DNA of 52,971 nucleotides from an uncultured Gordonibacter sp. (GCA_904420575.1 CAJFVW010000006.1:1-52971), one strand, 5' to 3'; positions 34,142-43,371 are shown, counted from the first letter of the stretch. The notes: generated by a model not told the origin, from the sequence alone. Numbers and translations are program-made.

Positions 34142-34199
34142 AAACGGGAACGTATCGATTCCGCAGTCCGTACCTTCGGCGCGGCGCTAAGGAGATGGA

Positions 34200-35258
34200 A
34201 TGAACGAAGAGAAATCGAAGATGCTCAAGCTGACGACCGACCAGATAGAGACGAAGTTCGGCAAGGGCTCCATCATGAAGTTCGGCGAAGGCGGGCACGA
34301 CCTCAACATCGGCGTCATTCCCACCGGTGCGCTGCCGCTCGATGCGGCGCTCGGCATCGGCGGCGTGCCGCGCGGCCGCATCGTGGAGGTGTACGGTCCG
34401 GAATCCAGCGGCAAGACGACGCTCGCGCTCCAGATCCTGGCAGAGGCCCAGGCCATGGGCGGCATCGTCGCGTTCATCGACGCCGAACACGCGCTCGACC
34501 CGGTCTACGCCGCGCGCCTGGGCGTGGACATCGACGAGGTGCTCATCTCCCAGCCCGACACCGGCGAGCAGGCGCTCGAGATCTGCGACATGCTGGTGCG
34601 TTCGGGCGCCATCGACTGCATCGTCATCGACTCGGTTGCCGCACTCGTGCCCCGCGCCGAGATCGAAGGCGAGATTGGCGACACCACCGTGGGCCTGCAG
34701 GCGCGCCTCATGTCGCAGGCCTTGCGCAAGCTGGCCGGCTCGCTTTCGAAGTCGAACACCACGTGCATCTTCATTAACCAGCTGCGCGAGAAGATAGGCG
34801 TCATGTTCGGCAATCCCGAAACCACCACGGGCGGCCGTGCGCTCAAGTTCTTCTCGAGCGTGCGCATCGACATCCGCCGCATCGACTCCATCAAGAAGGA
34901 CGGCGAGATCGTGGGCAACCGCGTGCGCGCCAAGGTGGTCAAGAACAAGGTGGCGCCACCGTTCCGGCAGGCGGAGTTCGACCTCATGTACGGCGAGGGC
35001 ATTTCGCGCGAAGGCTGCATCATCGACATGGCGGTGGAAGCCGGCGTGGCCAAGAAGAGCGGCGCCTGGTACACCTACGGCGAGGAACGTCTAGGCCAGG
35101 GCAGGGAAGCGGCGAAGCAGACGCTCAAGGAGAACCCTGACCTGCGCAACGAGTTGGAGACCAAGGTGCGCGAGTCGTTCGAGATCCCCATCGTCACCCG
35201 CACGGCCGAAGAGTCCGACGCCATGAGCCCGGTGGCGAAGCCGACGAAGAAGAAGTAG
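34200..35258 (+). CDS. recA: Recombinase RecA
   Basis: A 352-residue RecA. Walker A GPESSGKT is at 66-73, Walker [16 protein letters not shown] follows, then loop L2 ([18 protein letters not shown]) and an acidic/basic tail. It drives strand exchange and LexA self-cleavage. TAAGGAG precedes the ATG. The promoter carries a LexA box, so recA is in the SOS regulon together with lexA here. recX follows four bases later. Confidence 0.98.
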   Translation: MNEEKSKMLKLTTDQIETKFGKGSIMKFGEGGHDLNIGVIPTGALPLDAALGIGGVPRGRIVEVYGPESSGKTTLALQILAEAQAMGGIVAFIDAEHALDPVYAARLGVDIDEVLISQPDTGEQALEICDMLVRSGAIDCIVIDSVAALVPRAEIEGEIGDTTVGLQARLMSQALRKLAGSLSKSNTTCIFINQLREKIGVMFGNPETTTGGRALKFFSSVRIDIRRIDSIKKDGEIVGNRVRAKVVKNKVAPPFRQAEFDLMYGEGISREGCIIDMAVEAGVAKKSGAWYTYGEERLGQGREAAKQTLKENPDLRNELETKVRESFEIPIVTRTAEESDAMSPVAKPTKKK

Positions 35259-35262
35259 CGAC

Positions 35263-35991
35263 ATGCTCCAGGAAGACCCTTCCGCCCATGTGCGGGCACG
35301 CTTGCGTGCGCAGATAGCCGCTCTGGAGGCGGGAGGTTCCGGCTTTCCGTTCGCCGAGGGCAAGCGCGGCGACGGCGGCGCCCGCTGCGCCGGAGAGGCC
35401 TGCCGTGGCGAGGCCGAAGGCGCTCCGGCTTCCCGACGGCGCGCCTCGCAGGCCCATCGGGGCCGCGACGGCGACGAACGGGCAGGTCTTCCCGACGGCG
35501 GCGAGAAAGCTTGCCCAGAAAAGGATGCGGAAAAGGCGTTCCGCAAGATAGAACGGCTCGCCTGCGCCCGCGAACAGGCGAGCGCTGCCCTGCGCCGTCG
35601 CCTCGTGCGCGAAGGGTTCTCTGAAGAAGACGCTGCCGTGGCGGTGGCGCGCGCCGTGGCCTGCGGCCTCGTCGACGACCGTCGCTACGCCGACGTGTTG
35701 GTGCGCAGCCGCCTTGCACAGGGAAAGGGCCGGCGCGGCATAGCCGCAGAACTGGCCGAACTCGGCATCGACGCGGAAGGCGTCGCAGCGCTTGCAGAGG
35801 GCGGGCAAGGCGACGGGGACGACGCCGGCGAGCTTGCCCGGGCGCTCGCCGTGCTCGACCGGCGGCCGCCCCGCGCCAAGAACCTGCGGGACGCCGCCTA
35901 CCGACGCCTCGTGCAGAAGGGGTATGGCTCTTCGGTCGCCTCGTCCGCCGCGCGCCGATGGTGCGAACGGCAGGCCGGCGAAGACGGGTGA
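35263..35991 (+). CDS. recX: Regulatory protein RecX
   Basis: A 242-residue RecX that modulates RecA filaments. Conserved helices start near residue 90 (AFRKIERLACAREQASAALRRRL, GLVDDRRYADVLVRSRLAQGKGRRGIAAEL). The first 88 residues are a Gly/Arg-rich extension not typical of the family. It is co-transcribed with recA (four-base gap), so it should be damage-inducible. The C-terminal repeat (NLRDAAYRRLVQKGY) is present. Confidence 0.88.
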   Translation: MLQEDPSAHVRARLRAQIAALEAGGSGFPFAEGKRGDGGARCAGEACRGEAEGAPASRRRASQAHRGRDGDERAGLPDGGEKACPEKDAEKAFRKIERLACAREQASAALRRRLVREGFSEEDAAVAVARAVACGLVDDRRYADVLVRSRLAQGKGRRGIAAELAELGIDAEGVAALAEGGQGDGDDAGELARALAVLDRRPPRAKNLRDAAYRRLVQKGYGSSVASSAARRWCERQAGEDG

Positions 35992-36171
35992 TCCTGCATC
36001 AGGTCGGTTGTCGGTCTCTCGCTTGCGTTCCCTTTGCGGCCATCCTTTCGTTCCGCGTCCCGCCCAACAGAAGCCGCCCTTCCTCGACGCGCGTCCGCGT
36101 CCCGAGGTCGTGCGGCGGGGCCTAAAACCCACCTTTCGGCTGGTCTTTTCCGATTATTTCTTGTCGGGACT
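35992..36171. other. Region between recX and the candidate RNA
   Basis: About 180 bases after recX with no gene that I can support. G+C content falls sharply towards the right end. Confidence 0.4.
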
Positions 36172-36199
36172 TTAACAAAAGCAACGAAAGCCTTATCAT
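36172..36199 (+). promoter_or_regulatory. Promoter of the candidate RNA upstream of rny
   Basis: TTAACA (36172-36177) and TATCAT (36194-36199) with a 16-base spacer in an AT-rich patch; the start would be near 36206. Confidence 0.55.
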
Positions 36200-36205
36200 A
36201 TGATG

Positions 36206-36311
36206 AAGCTTGAGTGATACGCGCCTGATAGGGTGCTTTTAATATACAACCACATACGTTGTCCCGTATCGTGCGTATTCTGCTCATGCCCGGTTGAAGC
36301 CGGCATTTTTT
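36206..36311 (+). ncRNA. Candidate structured RNA or rny leader
   Basis: About 105 AT-richer bases run from a promoter to an intrinsic terminator, with no ORF. GATACG near 36216 pairs with CGTATC near 36265, enclosing two hairpins: CCT-GAT-AGG, and ACAAC (36247-36251) with GTTGT (about 36258-36262). The result is a three-way junction. The terminator stem ATGCC-C-GGT with GCC-GGCAT spans 36286-36306, followed by six T. rny starts 65 bases downstream, so this may be a free small RNA or a terminator-based leader (riboswitch-like). I do not recognise it as tmRNA, 6S, SRP or a known riboswitch. Coordinates are approximate. Confidence 0.5.
36286..36311 (+). terminator. Intrinsic terminator upstream of rny
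   Basis: An eight-pair stem with one bulged C and a TGAA loop, followed by TTTTTT at 36306-36311. Confidence 0.8.
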
Positions 36312-36375
36312 ATGCCGCGAACCGTGATTGCCTGCCTATTGTTTGACAGAACACCCATCATGAAAGGGGGAGCGT

Positions 36376-37908
36376 ATGCCCGAAGCATTGTGGCTCGTCA
36401 TCGGGGCCGTCGTCGGCGTCGCTCTCGGCTTCGTCATTGCCCGGTTCTTGGTCAACGCGTCCACGAAGCGTGCGGCGCAGGAGGCCGAAAGCGTGGTAGC
36501 CGATGCGAAACGACAAGCCGAGACGTTGCGCCGCGAAGCGCTCATCGAAGCGAAGGACCAGGCCCTGAAGTACAAGCAGGAGGCCGAGGCCGAGAACAAG
36601 GAGCGGCTGCGCGAAGTGCGCGCCGCCGAGAACCGCGTTTCCCAACGCGAGGAGTCGCTCGACCGCCGTGTCGAGTCGCTCGATGCGCGAGAGCACCAGA
36701 TCTCGTCCATGCAGGGGCAGATCGAGCGCCGCGAGCATGACCTGGACGCCGCCGAGAAGGAGGTGGGCCGTCGCCTCGAGCGCGTGGCCGGCATGACGCC
36801 CGACGAGGCGAAGGCCGAACTGCTCGACAGCTTGAAGGACCAGGTCGCGCACGAGTCGGCAGCCATCATCCGCGATGCCGAGGCGCGGGCGAAGGCCGAG
36901 GCCGACAAGAAGTCGCGCATGATCCTGAGCTTGGCCATCCAGCGCGTCGCGGCCGACCATTCGGCCGAGAACACCGTGTCCACCATCCATATCCCCTCGG
37001 ACGACCTGAAAGGCCGCATCATCGGCCGCGAAGGACGCAACATCCGCTCGTTCGAGCAGCTGACCGGGACCAACCTCATCATCGACGACACGCCGGAGTG
37101 CGTCACCATCTCGTGCTTCGACCCGGTGCGCCGCGAGATCGGCCGCGTCACCATGGAGAACCTCATCGCCGACGGGCGCATCCACCCGGCGCGCATCGAG
37201 GAGATGTTCGGCAAGGCCGAGTCGTTCGTGAACCAGCGCGTCCAGGAGGCGGGCGAGCAGGCCGCGTTCGACACGGGCATCCACGACCTGCATCCCGAGC
37301 TCGTGCGCACGCTGGGCCGTCTGCGCTACCGCACCTCGTACGGCCAGAACGTGCTGAACCACTCGCTCGAGGTGGCCTACCTTTCGGGCGTCATGGCGTC
37401 GGAGCTGGGCCTGGATCCCATTCCCGCCAAGCGTGCGGGGCTCCTGCACGACCTGGGCAAGGCGGTCGACCACGAGGTCGAGGGCAGCCATGCGGTCATC
37501 GGCGCCGACCTGGCCCGCCGTTTCGGCGAGCGCCCGGAGATCGTGCATGCCATCGAGGCGCACCACAACGACGTGGAGCCCAACAGCGTGCTCGACGTGC
37601 TGGTGCAGGCGGCCGACGCCGTGTCCGCCGCGCGTCCCGGCGCGCGCAAGGAGACGCTCGATGCCTACATCAAGCGTTTGGAGAAGCTGGAAGAGATCGC
37701 GAACTCCTACAAGGGCGTGGAGCGTACGTACGCCATCCAGGCCGGCCGCGAGGTGCGGGTCATGGTGGAGCCGGAGATCGTGGACGAGGCAGCCACCACG
37801 GTCCTCGCGCACGACATCGCGCACCGCATCGAAAGCGAGATGCAGTATCCCGGCCAGGTGAAGGTCGTGGTCATCCGCGAAAGCCGCGCCGTCGGCATCG
37901 CGAAGTGA
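36376..37908 (+). CDS. rny: Ribonuclease Y
   Basis: The 510-residue RNase Y starts with one membrane helix (about 4-24), then a long coiled coil (about 30-190), a KH domain (about 205-265; [22 protein letters not shown]) and an HD domain with [12 protein letters not shown] near 355-366. It is the membrane-bound endonuclease that starts mRNA decay. AAAGGGGGAG precedes the ATG. A candidate RNA with terminator lies just upstream. The GHKL ATPase gene starts two bases after the stop, so the two proteins are probably made together. Confidence 0.96.
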   Translation: MPEALWLVIGAVVGVALGFVIARFLVNASTKRAAQEAESVVADAKRQAETLRREALIEAKDQALKYKQEAEAENKERLREVRAAENRVSQREESLDRRVESLDAREHQISSMQGQIERREHDLDAAEKEVGRRLERVAGMTPDEAKAELLDSLKDQVAHESAAIIRDAEARAKAEADKKSRMILSLAIQRVAADHSAENTVSTIHIPSDDLKGRIIGREGRNIRSFEQLTGTNLIIDDTPECVTISCFDPVRREIGRVTMENLIADGRIHPARIEEMFGKAESFVNQRVQEAGEQAAFDTGIHDLHPELVRTLGRLRYRTSYGQNVLNHSLEVAYLSGVMASELGLDPIPAKRAGLLHDLGKAVDHEVEGSHAVIGADLARRFGERPEIVHAIEAHHNDVEPNSVLDVLVQAADAVSAARPGARKETLDAYIKRLEKLEEIANSYKGVERTYAIQAGREVRVMVEPEIVDEAATTVLAHDIAHRIESEMQYPGQVKVVVIRESRAVGIAK

Positions 37909-37909
37909 C

Positions 37910-39010
37910 ATGGACGGACAGACGCTGACCACCTTCGTGGAATCAGTGTGCGGCGACAGCCATCTCCGGGTCGAAACCGACCTCGGGGATGGCTTCGTTC
38001 GTTTGAGGAGCGCCGAAGCGGAGCGCCGGCAGGCGGCGCACGACATCAGGTCCACCGAGGACATCGTCATCGAGATGCTGCGCAACGCGCGCGACGCGCA
38101 GGCCAAGAACGTGTTTCTGGCCGTCACGCGCGAAGGCGGCAGGCGGCGCCTCGTCATGGTGGACGACGGCTGCGGCATTCCCGCCGCGCTGCACGGGCGC
38201 GTGTTCGAGCCCCGCGTCACGTCCAAGCTGGACACCATGCACCTGGACAAGTGGGGCGTGCATGGGCGCGGCATGGCCCTGTATTCCATAGCGGTCAACG
38301 CCGAGTCCGCACGCGTGGCCGCCTCGGCACCCGGGCTGGGGTCCTCCCTGCTGGTGGAAACCGACCTGGAGCGCGTCGGCGAAAAGACCGACCAGTCCAC
38401 CTTCCCGACGTTCGAGCAGACCGAATCCGGAGCCTTTGCCATGCGCGGCCCGCGCAACGTCCTGCGCACCGCCTGCGAGTTCGCGTTGGAACACCGCCAT
38501 GAATGCACCGTCTATTGCGGGTCGGCCTCCGACGTGGCGGCGACGCTCTATGCCTTCGGGTACGCGACGCTTTCCGCGGCCATGCGCGCCTTCTGCCCCG
38601 ACGTCGGGGCGCTGCCGGTGTGCAAGCGCCTGGCCGTCGCGGCCGATCCTTCCGCGTTCGCCCAGGTGGCGGATTCGTTGGGGCTGGACGTGTCCGAACG
38701 CACGGCGCGGCGTATCATGGACGGGTCCATCCCGCCCTTGGACAGCCTGCTCGACCGCATCCGTGCCGAAGGCTTCGAAGACGAGGGTGCGCCGGCCGGC
38801 GGGGCCAAGGCGCCCCGCCGGCCGAAGCCGGCGCGCGACGCCCGAGGGCTCAAACTTTCGGCCGAGGACGCCGTCGAACTGAAAGGCCAGGTGCGCTCCG
38901 CCTTCGCCGACATCGCCCGGCGCTACTACCTGGAAGAGGACGTGGAGCCCGTGCTGCGCGTCGGCAAGAACGCCCTGCACATTACCATCCCCGTGGAAAA
39001 GCTCAGGTGA
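37910..39010 (+). CDS. Stand-alone GHKL (histidine-kinase-like) ATPase
   Basis: The 366-residue protein has a GHKL ATP-binding domain in its first 170 residues. The N box is EMLRNARDAQ (Glu55, Asn59, Asp62), G1 is VDDGCGIP (85-91), and VFEPRVTSK (98-106) with GRGMAL (119-124) matches the kinase F and G2 boxes. No dimerisation/phosphoacceptor domain, receiver or membrane helix is present, so it is unlikely to be a sensor kinase. The C-terminal half (about 175-366) is unassigned; it includes helix-rich segments and a basic Pro/Arg linker. It lies two bases after rny and before spoVS, the slot that ymdB occupies in Bacillus. A role linked to RNase Y is a guess from position. Confidence 0.82.
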   Translation: MDGQTLTTFVESVCGDSHLRVETDLGDGFVRLRSAEAERRQAAHDIRSTEDIVIEMLRNARDAQAKNVFLAVTREGGRRRLVMVDDGCGIPAALHGRVFEPRVTSKLDTMHLDKWGVHGRGMALYSIAVNAESARVAASAPGLGSSLLVETDLERVGEKTDQSTFPTFEQTESGAFAMRGPRNVLRTACEFALEHRHECTVYCGSASDVAATLYAFGYATLSAAMRAFCPDVGALPVCKRLAVAADPSAFAQVADSLGLDVSERTARRIMDGSIPPLDSLLDRIRAEGFEDEGAPAGGAKAPRRPKPARDARGLKLSAEDAVELKGQVRSAFADIARRYYLEEDVEPVLRVGKNALHITIPVEKLR

Positions 39011-39025
39011 GTGCAAAGCCGCAGG

Positions 39026-39054
39026 TTGCACCCCTGATCATTTATGGCTAGAAT
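39026..39054 (+). promoter_or_regulatory. Promoter of spoVS
   Basis: TTGCAC (39026-39031) and TAGAAT (39049-39054), 17-base spacer, about 105 bases before the spoVS start. Confidence 0.6.
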
Positions 39055-39158
39055 AACCATCAGCGAAAGACGCATCGAAAGCCCATACGCATCGCGGCAT
39101 ATTGAAACGAAGCATGAAGCGAACACGATACGACCCTGAACCGACGAAGGATATGCGC

Positions 39159-39506
39159 GTGTCTACCACATCTGAACACCGGCCGGACATCGGCTGCCTC
39201 AAGGTTTCCTCCAAGTCGTCGCCGGCTTCGGTGGCGGGCGCCATCGCCGGCATGGTGAAGGACGGCGTGTGCGTCGAGATCCAGGCCGTCGGCGCCGGCG
39301 CGGTGAACCAGGCCGTCAAGGCCATCGCCATCTCGCGCGGGTTCCTTTCTCCCATCGGCATCGAGATCGTGTGCGTTCCCTCGTTCGCGGACATCGTGAT
39401 CGACGGTGAGTACCGCACCGCTATCCGCTTCGCTGTCGAGCCGCGCTATACGCGTGGCGTCGCCACGGCCGAGGCCGCTTCGCCGCTCGACGTTCCCGAG
39501 CGCTAG
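39159..39506 (+). CDS. spoVS: SpoVS family Alba-like protein
   Basis: About 115 residues. The core LKVSSKSSPASVAGAIAGMV, IQAVGAGAVNQAVKAIAISRG and VIDGEYRTAIRFAVEPR is that of SpoVS, a small Alba-fold nucleic-acid-binding protein. In Bacillus it affects sporulation; here no sporulation genes are seen and the protein is common in non-sporulating bacteria. GTG 39159 is chosen because GAAGG lies eight bases upstream; ATG 39153 is almost on top of that site. A tail of about 15 residues extends past the core. miaB follows seven bases later. Confidence 0.9.
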   Translation: MSTTSEHRPDIGCLKVSSKSSPASVAGAIAGMVKDGVCVEIQAVGAGAVNQAVKAIAISRGFLSPIGIEIVCVPSFADIVIDGEYRTAIRFAVEPRYTRGVATAEAASPLDVPER

Positions 39507-39513
39507 GAAGCCC

Positions 39514-40920
39514 ATGCGCACGGCATTCACCGACCTGACCTTCTGCGTCCGCACGTTCGGATGCCAGATGAACAAGCACGACTCCGAACGCATCTGCGGC
39601 ATGCTGGAAGGGCTGGGCGCCCTTCCGACCGAGGACATCGAGACGGCCGACATCGTGGTCTTCATGACCTGCTGCGTGCGGGAGGCGGCCGACACGCGCC
39701 TTTACGGGCAGGTGGCGTCTCTCAAGAACGTTCCCGTGCGCCCCGGCTCGCCCTTGGAGAAGCGCATCGTGGCCGTGGGCGGCTGCATCGGCCAGCGCGA
39801 CGGCGAAAAGCTCACCCATGCCCTGCCGCATCTGGACGTCGTCTTCGGCACCTACAACTTGGGGTCACTGCCGCAGTTGCTGGAGGGGGCGCTTTCCGAC
39901 GGCAAGCATCACGTGGAGGTGCTGGATGCGGCCGCCGACTTCCCGACGGACCTTCCCACGGCGCGCGAGCACGCCTGGGCGGCCTGGCTGCCCATCACCA
40001 TCGGCTGCGACAACTTCTGCTCGTACTGCATCGTTCCCTACGTGCGGGGGCGCGAGAAGTCACGCCCTCTGGAGGACATCGTGGCCGAGGCCGAGCGGTA
40101 CGTGGCCGCCGGCGTGCGCGAGATAACGCTGCTTGGCCAGAACGTGAACTCCTACGGACGCGACCTGTACGGCAGTCCGCGCTTCGCTGCGGTGCTCGAC
40201 GCGCTCGACGCGACGGGCATCGAGCGCCTGCGCTTCGCCACCAGCCATCCGAAGGACCTCACCGACGAGGTCATCGCCAAGTTCGGGTCGCTTCGCTCGC
40301 TTATGCCGGCGCTCCACCTGCCGGTCCAATCGGGTTCCGACGCCGTCTTGGCCGCCATGAACCGCCGCTACACGCGCGCGCACTATCGGGACCTGGTGGA
40401 CAAGCTGCGCGACGCCTGTCCCGACATCGCGCTGTCCACCGACGTCATCGTCGGGTTTCCTGGCGAAGGGGAGGCCGATTTCGAAGACACGTGCCGTCTC
40501 GTGGAAGAGGTGGGATACCATCAGGTGTTCACCTTCATCTACTCCAAGCGGGAAGGAACGCCGGCCGCCACGCTCGTGGACGACACGCCCCACGAGGTCG
40601 TGCAGCGGCGCTTTGACCGCCTGGTCGAGGTCGTGCAGGACCAGGCGTTCCGTGCGAACCAGCGCGACGTGGACACCACCGTGGACGTGTTGGTGGAAGG
40701 CGCCTCCAAGCGCGACGAGGCCATCATGGCTGGCAAGAGCCCGAAGAACCAGACCGTCCATGCGCGCCTGCCCGAAGGCGTTTCGGCGTCCGACCTGGCG
40801 GGGCGCATCGTCCAGGTGCGCGTCGACGAGGCCAGGACGTGGTATCTGTCCGGCGAGGTGGTCGGTGGCGAGACGGCGCCTGCCTTCGTGGCCGACGGCC
40901 CTGGCGAAGACCGCCCATGA
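39514..40920 (+). CDS. miaB: tRNA i6A37 methylthiotransferase MiaB
   Basis: The 468-residue MiaB converts i6A37 to ms2i6A37. Auxiliary cysteines are C17 (TFGCQMN), C53 (MTCCVRE) and C91 (GGCIGQ). The radical SAM cluster is C165, C169 and C172 (GCDNFCSYC). The TFGCQMN motif and LLGQNVNSYG are diagnostic. A C-terminal TRAM domain is followed by a short tail. Its substrate is made by MiaA, whose gene overlaps its stop by ATGA. The spoVS-miaB linkage is also seen in Firmicutes. Confidence 0.95.
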   Translation: MRTAFTDLTFCVRTFGCQMNKHDSERICGMLEGLGALPTEDIETADIVVFMTCCVREAADTRLYGQVASLKNVPVRPGSPLEKRIVAVGGCIGQRDGEKLTHALPHLDVVFGTYNLGSLPQLLEGALSDGKHHVEVLDAAADFPTDLPTAREHAWAAWLPITIGCDNFCSYCIVPYVRGREKSRPLEDIVAEAERYVAAGVREITLLGQNVNSYGRDLYGSPRFAAVLDALDATGIERLRFATSHPKDLTDEVIAKFGSLRSLMPALHLPVQSGSDAVLAAMNRRYTRAHYRDLVDKLRDACPDIALSTDVIVGFPGEGEADFEDTCRLVEEVGYHQVFTFIYSKREGTPAATLVDDTPHEVVQRRFDRLVEVVQDQAFRANQRDVDTTVDVLVEGASKRDEAIMAGKSPKNQTVHARLPEGVSASDLAGRIVQVRVDEARTWYLSGEVVGGETAPAFVADGPGEDRP

Positions 40921-41897
40921 CGCCAGGATGCCCCGAACTGTCCGCACCCGTCGTCGTGGTGGTGGGCCCGACGGCGTCCGGCAAGTCCGACCTTGCGCAG
41001 GAGCTTGCCTGCCGGCTGGGCGGGGAAGTGGTGAGCGCGGATTCCATGCAGGTGTACCGCGGCATGGACATAGGCACGGGCAAGGTGCCCGTGCTGGAGC
41101 GCCGCGTGCCGCACCATGGTCTTGACCTGGTGGATCCCGGCGAGCCGTATTCCGCGGCCCTGTTCCAGGACTACGCTCGCCGCTGCTTCGAGGCCATCGA
41201 CGCTCGGGGCGGGCGCAGCATCCTGGCGGGAGGCACGGGCCTCTACGTCCGCGCCGCCGTGGACGACTACGACTTTCCCCAAGGCGACCAGACGGAGAAC
41301 CCCGTGCGGGAACGGTGGACGGCGTTCGCGGAAGAAAACGGCGCGATGGCGCTGTGGGAAGAGCTGCGTGCGTGCGACCCCGAAAGCGCTGCCGAGCTGC
41401 ATCCCCACAACGTCCGGCGCGTCGTGCGGGCCTTCGAGCTTCTTGACGCGGGCACGACGTATGCCGCGCAGCGCCGCAACCTGGCGACGCTCGGCCAGGC
41501 CGTGCCGGCCTGCTTTTTCGGCCTGGCCGTCGATCCTGCGAAGCTGGCCCGCCGCATCGACGCGCGGGTCGATGCCATGTTCGAGGCGGGTCTTGTCAGC
41601 GAGGTCGAGAGCCTGTTGGACCTGGGATTCCGCGAAGGCATCACCGCTCCGCAGGCGATAGGGTACAAGGAGGTGGTCGCCGCCTTGGACGGGCAGGCCA
41701 CCATGGACGAGGCGCGCAAGCGCATCAAGCAGGCCACGCGCCGCTACGCCAAGCGGCAGCGCACCTGGTTCCGCAAGGACGCGCGCATAGCGTGGCTGGA
41801 TGCGGACAGGGCAGACGCGCGCAAGCTGGCCGATGAGGCCTGCGCCTTGTTGGAGACACGTTTCCCCGCGTCGGATCCGCAGCATCCAGGCATGTGA
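40917..41897 (+). CDS. miaA: tRNA dimethylallyltransferase MiaA
   Basis: A 326-residue MiaA that adds dimethylallyl to A37 of UNN-decoding tRNAs. P-loop GPTASGKS is at 17-24, DSMQVYRGMDIGTGK at about 42-56, and GGTGLYVRA and the C-terminal RRYAKRQRTWFRKD motif are present. The start overlaps the miaB stop, so the two steps of ms2i6A synthesis are coupled. A longer frame to 40839 lies inside miaB and is rejected. Confidence 0.96.
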   Translation: MTPGCPELSAPVVVVVGPTASGKSDLAQELACRLGGEVVSADSMQVYRGMDIGTGKVPVLERRVPHHGLDLVDPGEPYSAALFQDYARRCFEAIDARGGRSILAGGTGLYVRAAVDDYDFPQGDQTENPVRERWTAFAEENGAMALWEELRACDPESAAELHPHNVRRVVRAFELLDAGTTYAAQRRNLATLGQAVPACFFGLAVDPAKLARRIDARVDAMFEAGLVSEVESLLDLGFREGITAPQAIGYKEVVAALDGQATMDEARKRIKQATRRYAKRQRTWFRKDARIAWLDADRADARKLADEACALLETRFPASDPQHPGM

Positions 41898-41932
41898 TAT
41901 GATAGCGAAGGCGTGGCGCGGCCACGCCTTCG
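41895..41932 (+). promoter_or_regulatory. hflX extended -10 followed at once by a strong hairpin
   Basis: TG-A-TATGAT lies at 41895-41903, overlapping the miaA stop. A perfect 12-base stem (CGAAGGCGTGGC, loop GCG) occupies 41906-41932. The hairpin can end miaA mRNA and would also cover the 5' end of hflX mRNA. Confidence 0.55.
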
Positions 41933-42024
41933 TGGCCTTATGACCGGACAGGAGCACTTCCATGCAGAATCGGTAGTCGCCTTTCGTCTCTTTTCACCCG
42001 ATACCGTACTCAGGAAGGATCGCC

Positions 42025-43332
42025 ATGTCCGAATTCGAATCCGTCATCACGCGGGGCGCGACCCCGCTTGCCGAAGCGCGCCGCGAGCGCGCCGTGCTCG
42101 TGGGCGTCGACCGGCCCGGCCTTTCGTGGCCGCTCGCCTCGTCGCTGGCCGAACTGGAGCGCCTGGTGGACACCGCCGGCGCCGACGTGGTGGCCACTAC
42201 CACGCAGAAACTCGACGCGCCCAACCCGCGCACGTTCGTGGGGTCCGGCAAAGCCGAAGAGATCGCCGAGCTCGCCCGCGCGCACGCCGCCGACCTGGTG
42301 GTGTTCGACGACGAGCTGACCCCGTCGCAGCAGTCGAACCTCGAAAAGGCCGTCGGACGCGACGTGAAGGTCATCGACCGCACGGCGCTCATCCTGGACA
42401 TCTTCGCGCTGCATGCCACCAGCAAGGAAGGTCGCCTGCAAGTGCGTTTGGCCCAGAACCAGTACCTGTTGCCCCGCCTGCGCGGCATGTGGGCGCATCT
42501 TGCCTCCAACCGCATGGGCGGCGGCGTGGGGTCACGCTTCGGCGAAGGCGAAAGCCAGCTGGAAGTCGACCGCCGCATGGTGCGCAAGCGCATCACGTCC
42601 ATCAAGCGCGAGCTGGCCCATCTGGCCGACGTGCGCTCGCTGCAGCGGGAAAGCCGCTATGCGAGCGGCATGTTCAAGGTCGCCTTGGCCGGCTACACGA
42701 ACGCCGGCAAGTCGAGCCTGCTCAATCGGCTGACGAACGCCGACGTGCTGGCCTACGACAAGCTGTTCGCCACGCTCGACTCCACCACGCGCAAGTTCGA
42801 GTTGCCGGAGGGGCGCGAGATCACCGTTTCCGACACGGTCGGCTTCATCCAGAAGCTGCCGACCACCTTGGTGGAGGCGTTCAAGTCGACGCTGGACGAG
42901 ATCACCGGGGCCGATCTGATCCTGCACGTCATCGACGCGTCGTCGGAAGAACGCGAGGCGCAGCAGGCCGCCGTCGAGGACGTGCTCGGGCAGATTGGAG
43001 CGCAAGGCATCGACCGCATCGAGGTCTACAACAAGGTCGACCTGTTGGACGAGGCCGAGCGCCAGGCGCTGGCCTCGCGCTATCCCGATGCGCAGATCGT
43101 GTCGGCGGAGACCGGTCAAGGCATTGACAGGCTTATAGAACGCATCGCCCAGGCCGCGTCTTCGCGCGACGAGCGTTTGGAGGTCGTGATCCCCTATGGG
43201 CGAGGGGACCTGGTGTCGGTGGCGCACGAGCGTTGCCATATCCTGTCGGAGGAGCACGGGGAAGACGGCACGCGCATCGTGATGCTCGCCGCACCGGCCT
43301 ACGCCGGGACGTTCAAGCAGTTCGCCGTATAG
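42025..43332 (+). CDS. hflX: Ribosome-splitting GTPase HflX
   Basis: A 435-residue HflX. The N-terminal domain has TFVGSGKAEEIAELA and FDDELTPSQQSNLE. A helical linker contains GGVGSRFGEGESQLEVDRR. The G domain starts with GYTNAGKS (about 223-230) and has DTVGFIQKLP and a YNKVD G4 motif. HflX rescues stalled 70S ribosomes under stress. AGGAAGGAT precedes the ATG. It lies between miaA and lexA and ends in a long palindromic hairpin. Confidence 0.95.
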   Translation: MSEFESVITRGATPLAEARRERAVLVGVDRPGLSWPLASSLAELERLVDTAGADVVATTTQKLDAPNPRTFVGSGKAEEIAELARAHAADLVVFDDELTPSQQSNLEKAVGRDVKVIDRTALILDIFALHATSKEGRLQVRLAQNQYLLPRLRGMWAHLASNRMGGGVGSRFGEGESQLEVDRRMVRKRITSIKRELAHLADVRSLQRESRYASGMFKVALAGYTNAGKSSLLNRLTNADVLAYDKLFATLDSTTRKFELPEGREITVSDTVGFIQKLPTTLVEAFKSTLDEITGADLILHVIDASSEEREAQQAAVEDVLGQIGAQGIDRIEVYNKVDLLDEAERQALASRYPDAQIVSAETGQGIDRLIERIAQAASSRDERLEVVIPYGRGDLVSVAHERCHILSEEHGEDGTRIVMLAAPAYAGTFKQFAV

Positions 43333-43336
43333 CCGA

Positions 43337-43371
43337 GAAAGGGTGCTTAGAGTTACTCTAAGCACCCTTTC
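43337..43371. terminator. Bidirectional terminator between hflX and lexA
   Basis: Perfect 16-base arms (43337-43352, 43356-43371) around TTA. The inner 15 bases are TTAGAGTTACTCTAA, identical to an operator-like palindrome upstream of the MerR gene and to one at 48071-48085. It sits between convergent genes. Confidence 0.75.

Noticed and set aside
36294-36740. 148-codon + strand frame starting before rny
   Set aside because: It overlaps the terminator and runs out of frame through rny with no ribosome site.
39159-39506. SpoVS as evidence of sporulation
   Set aside because: The family is widespread in non-sporulating bacteria and no other sporulation gene is present.
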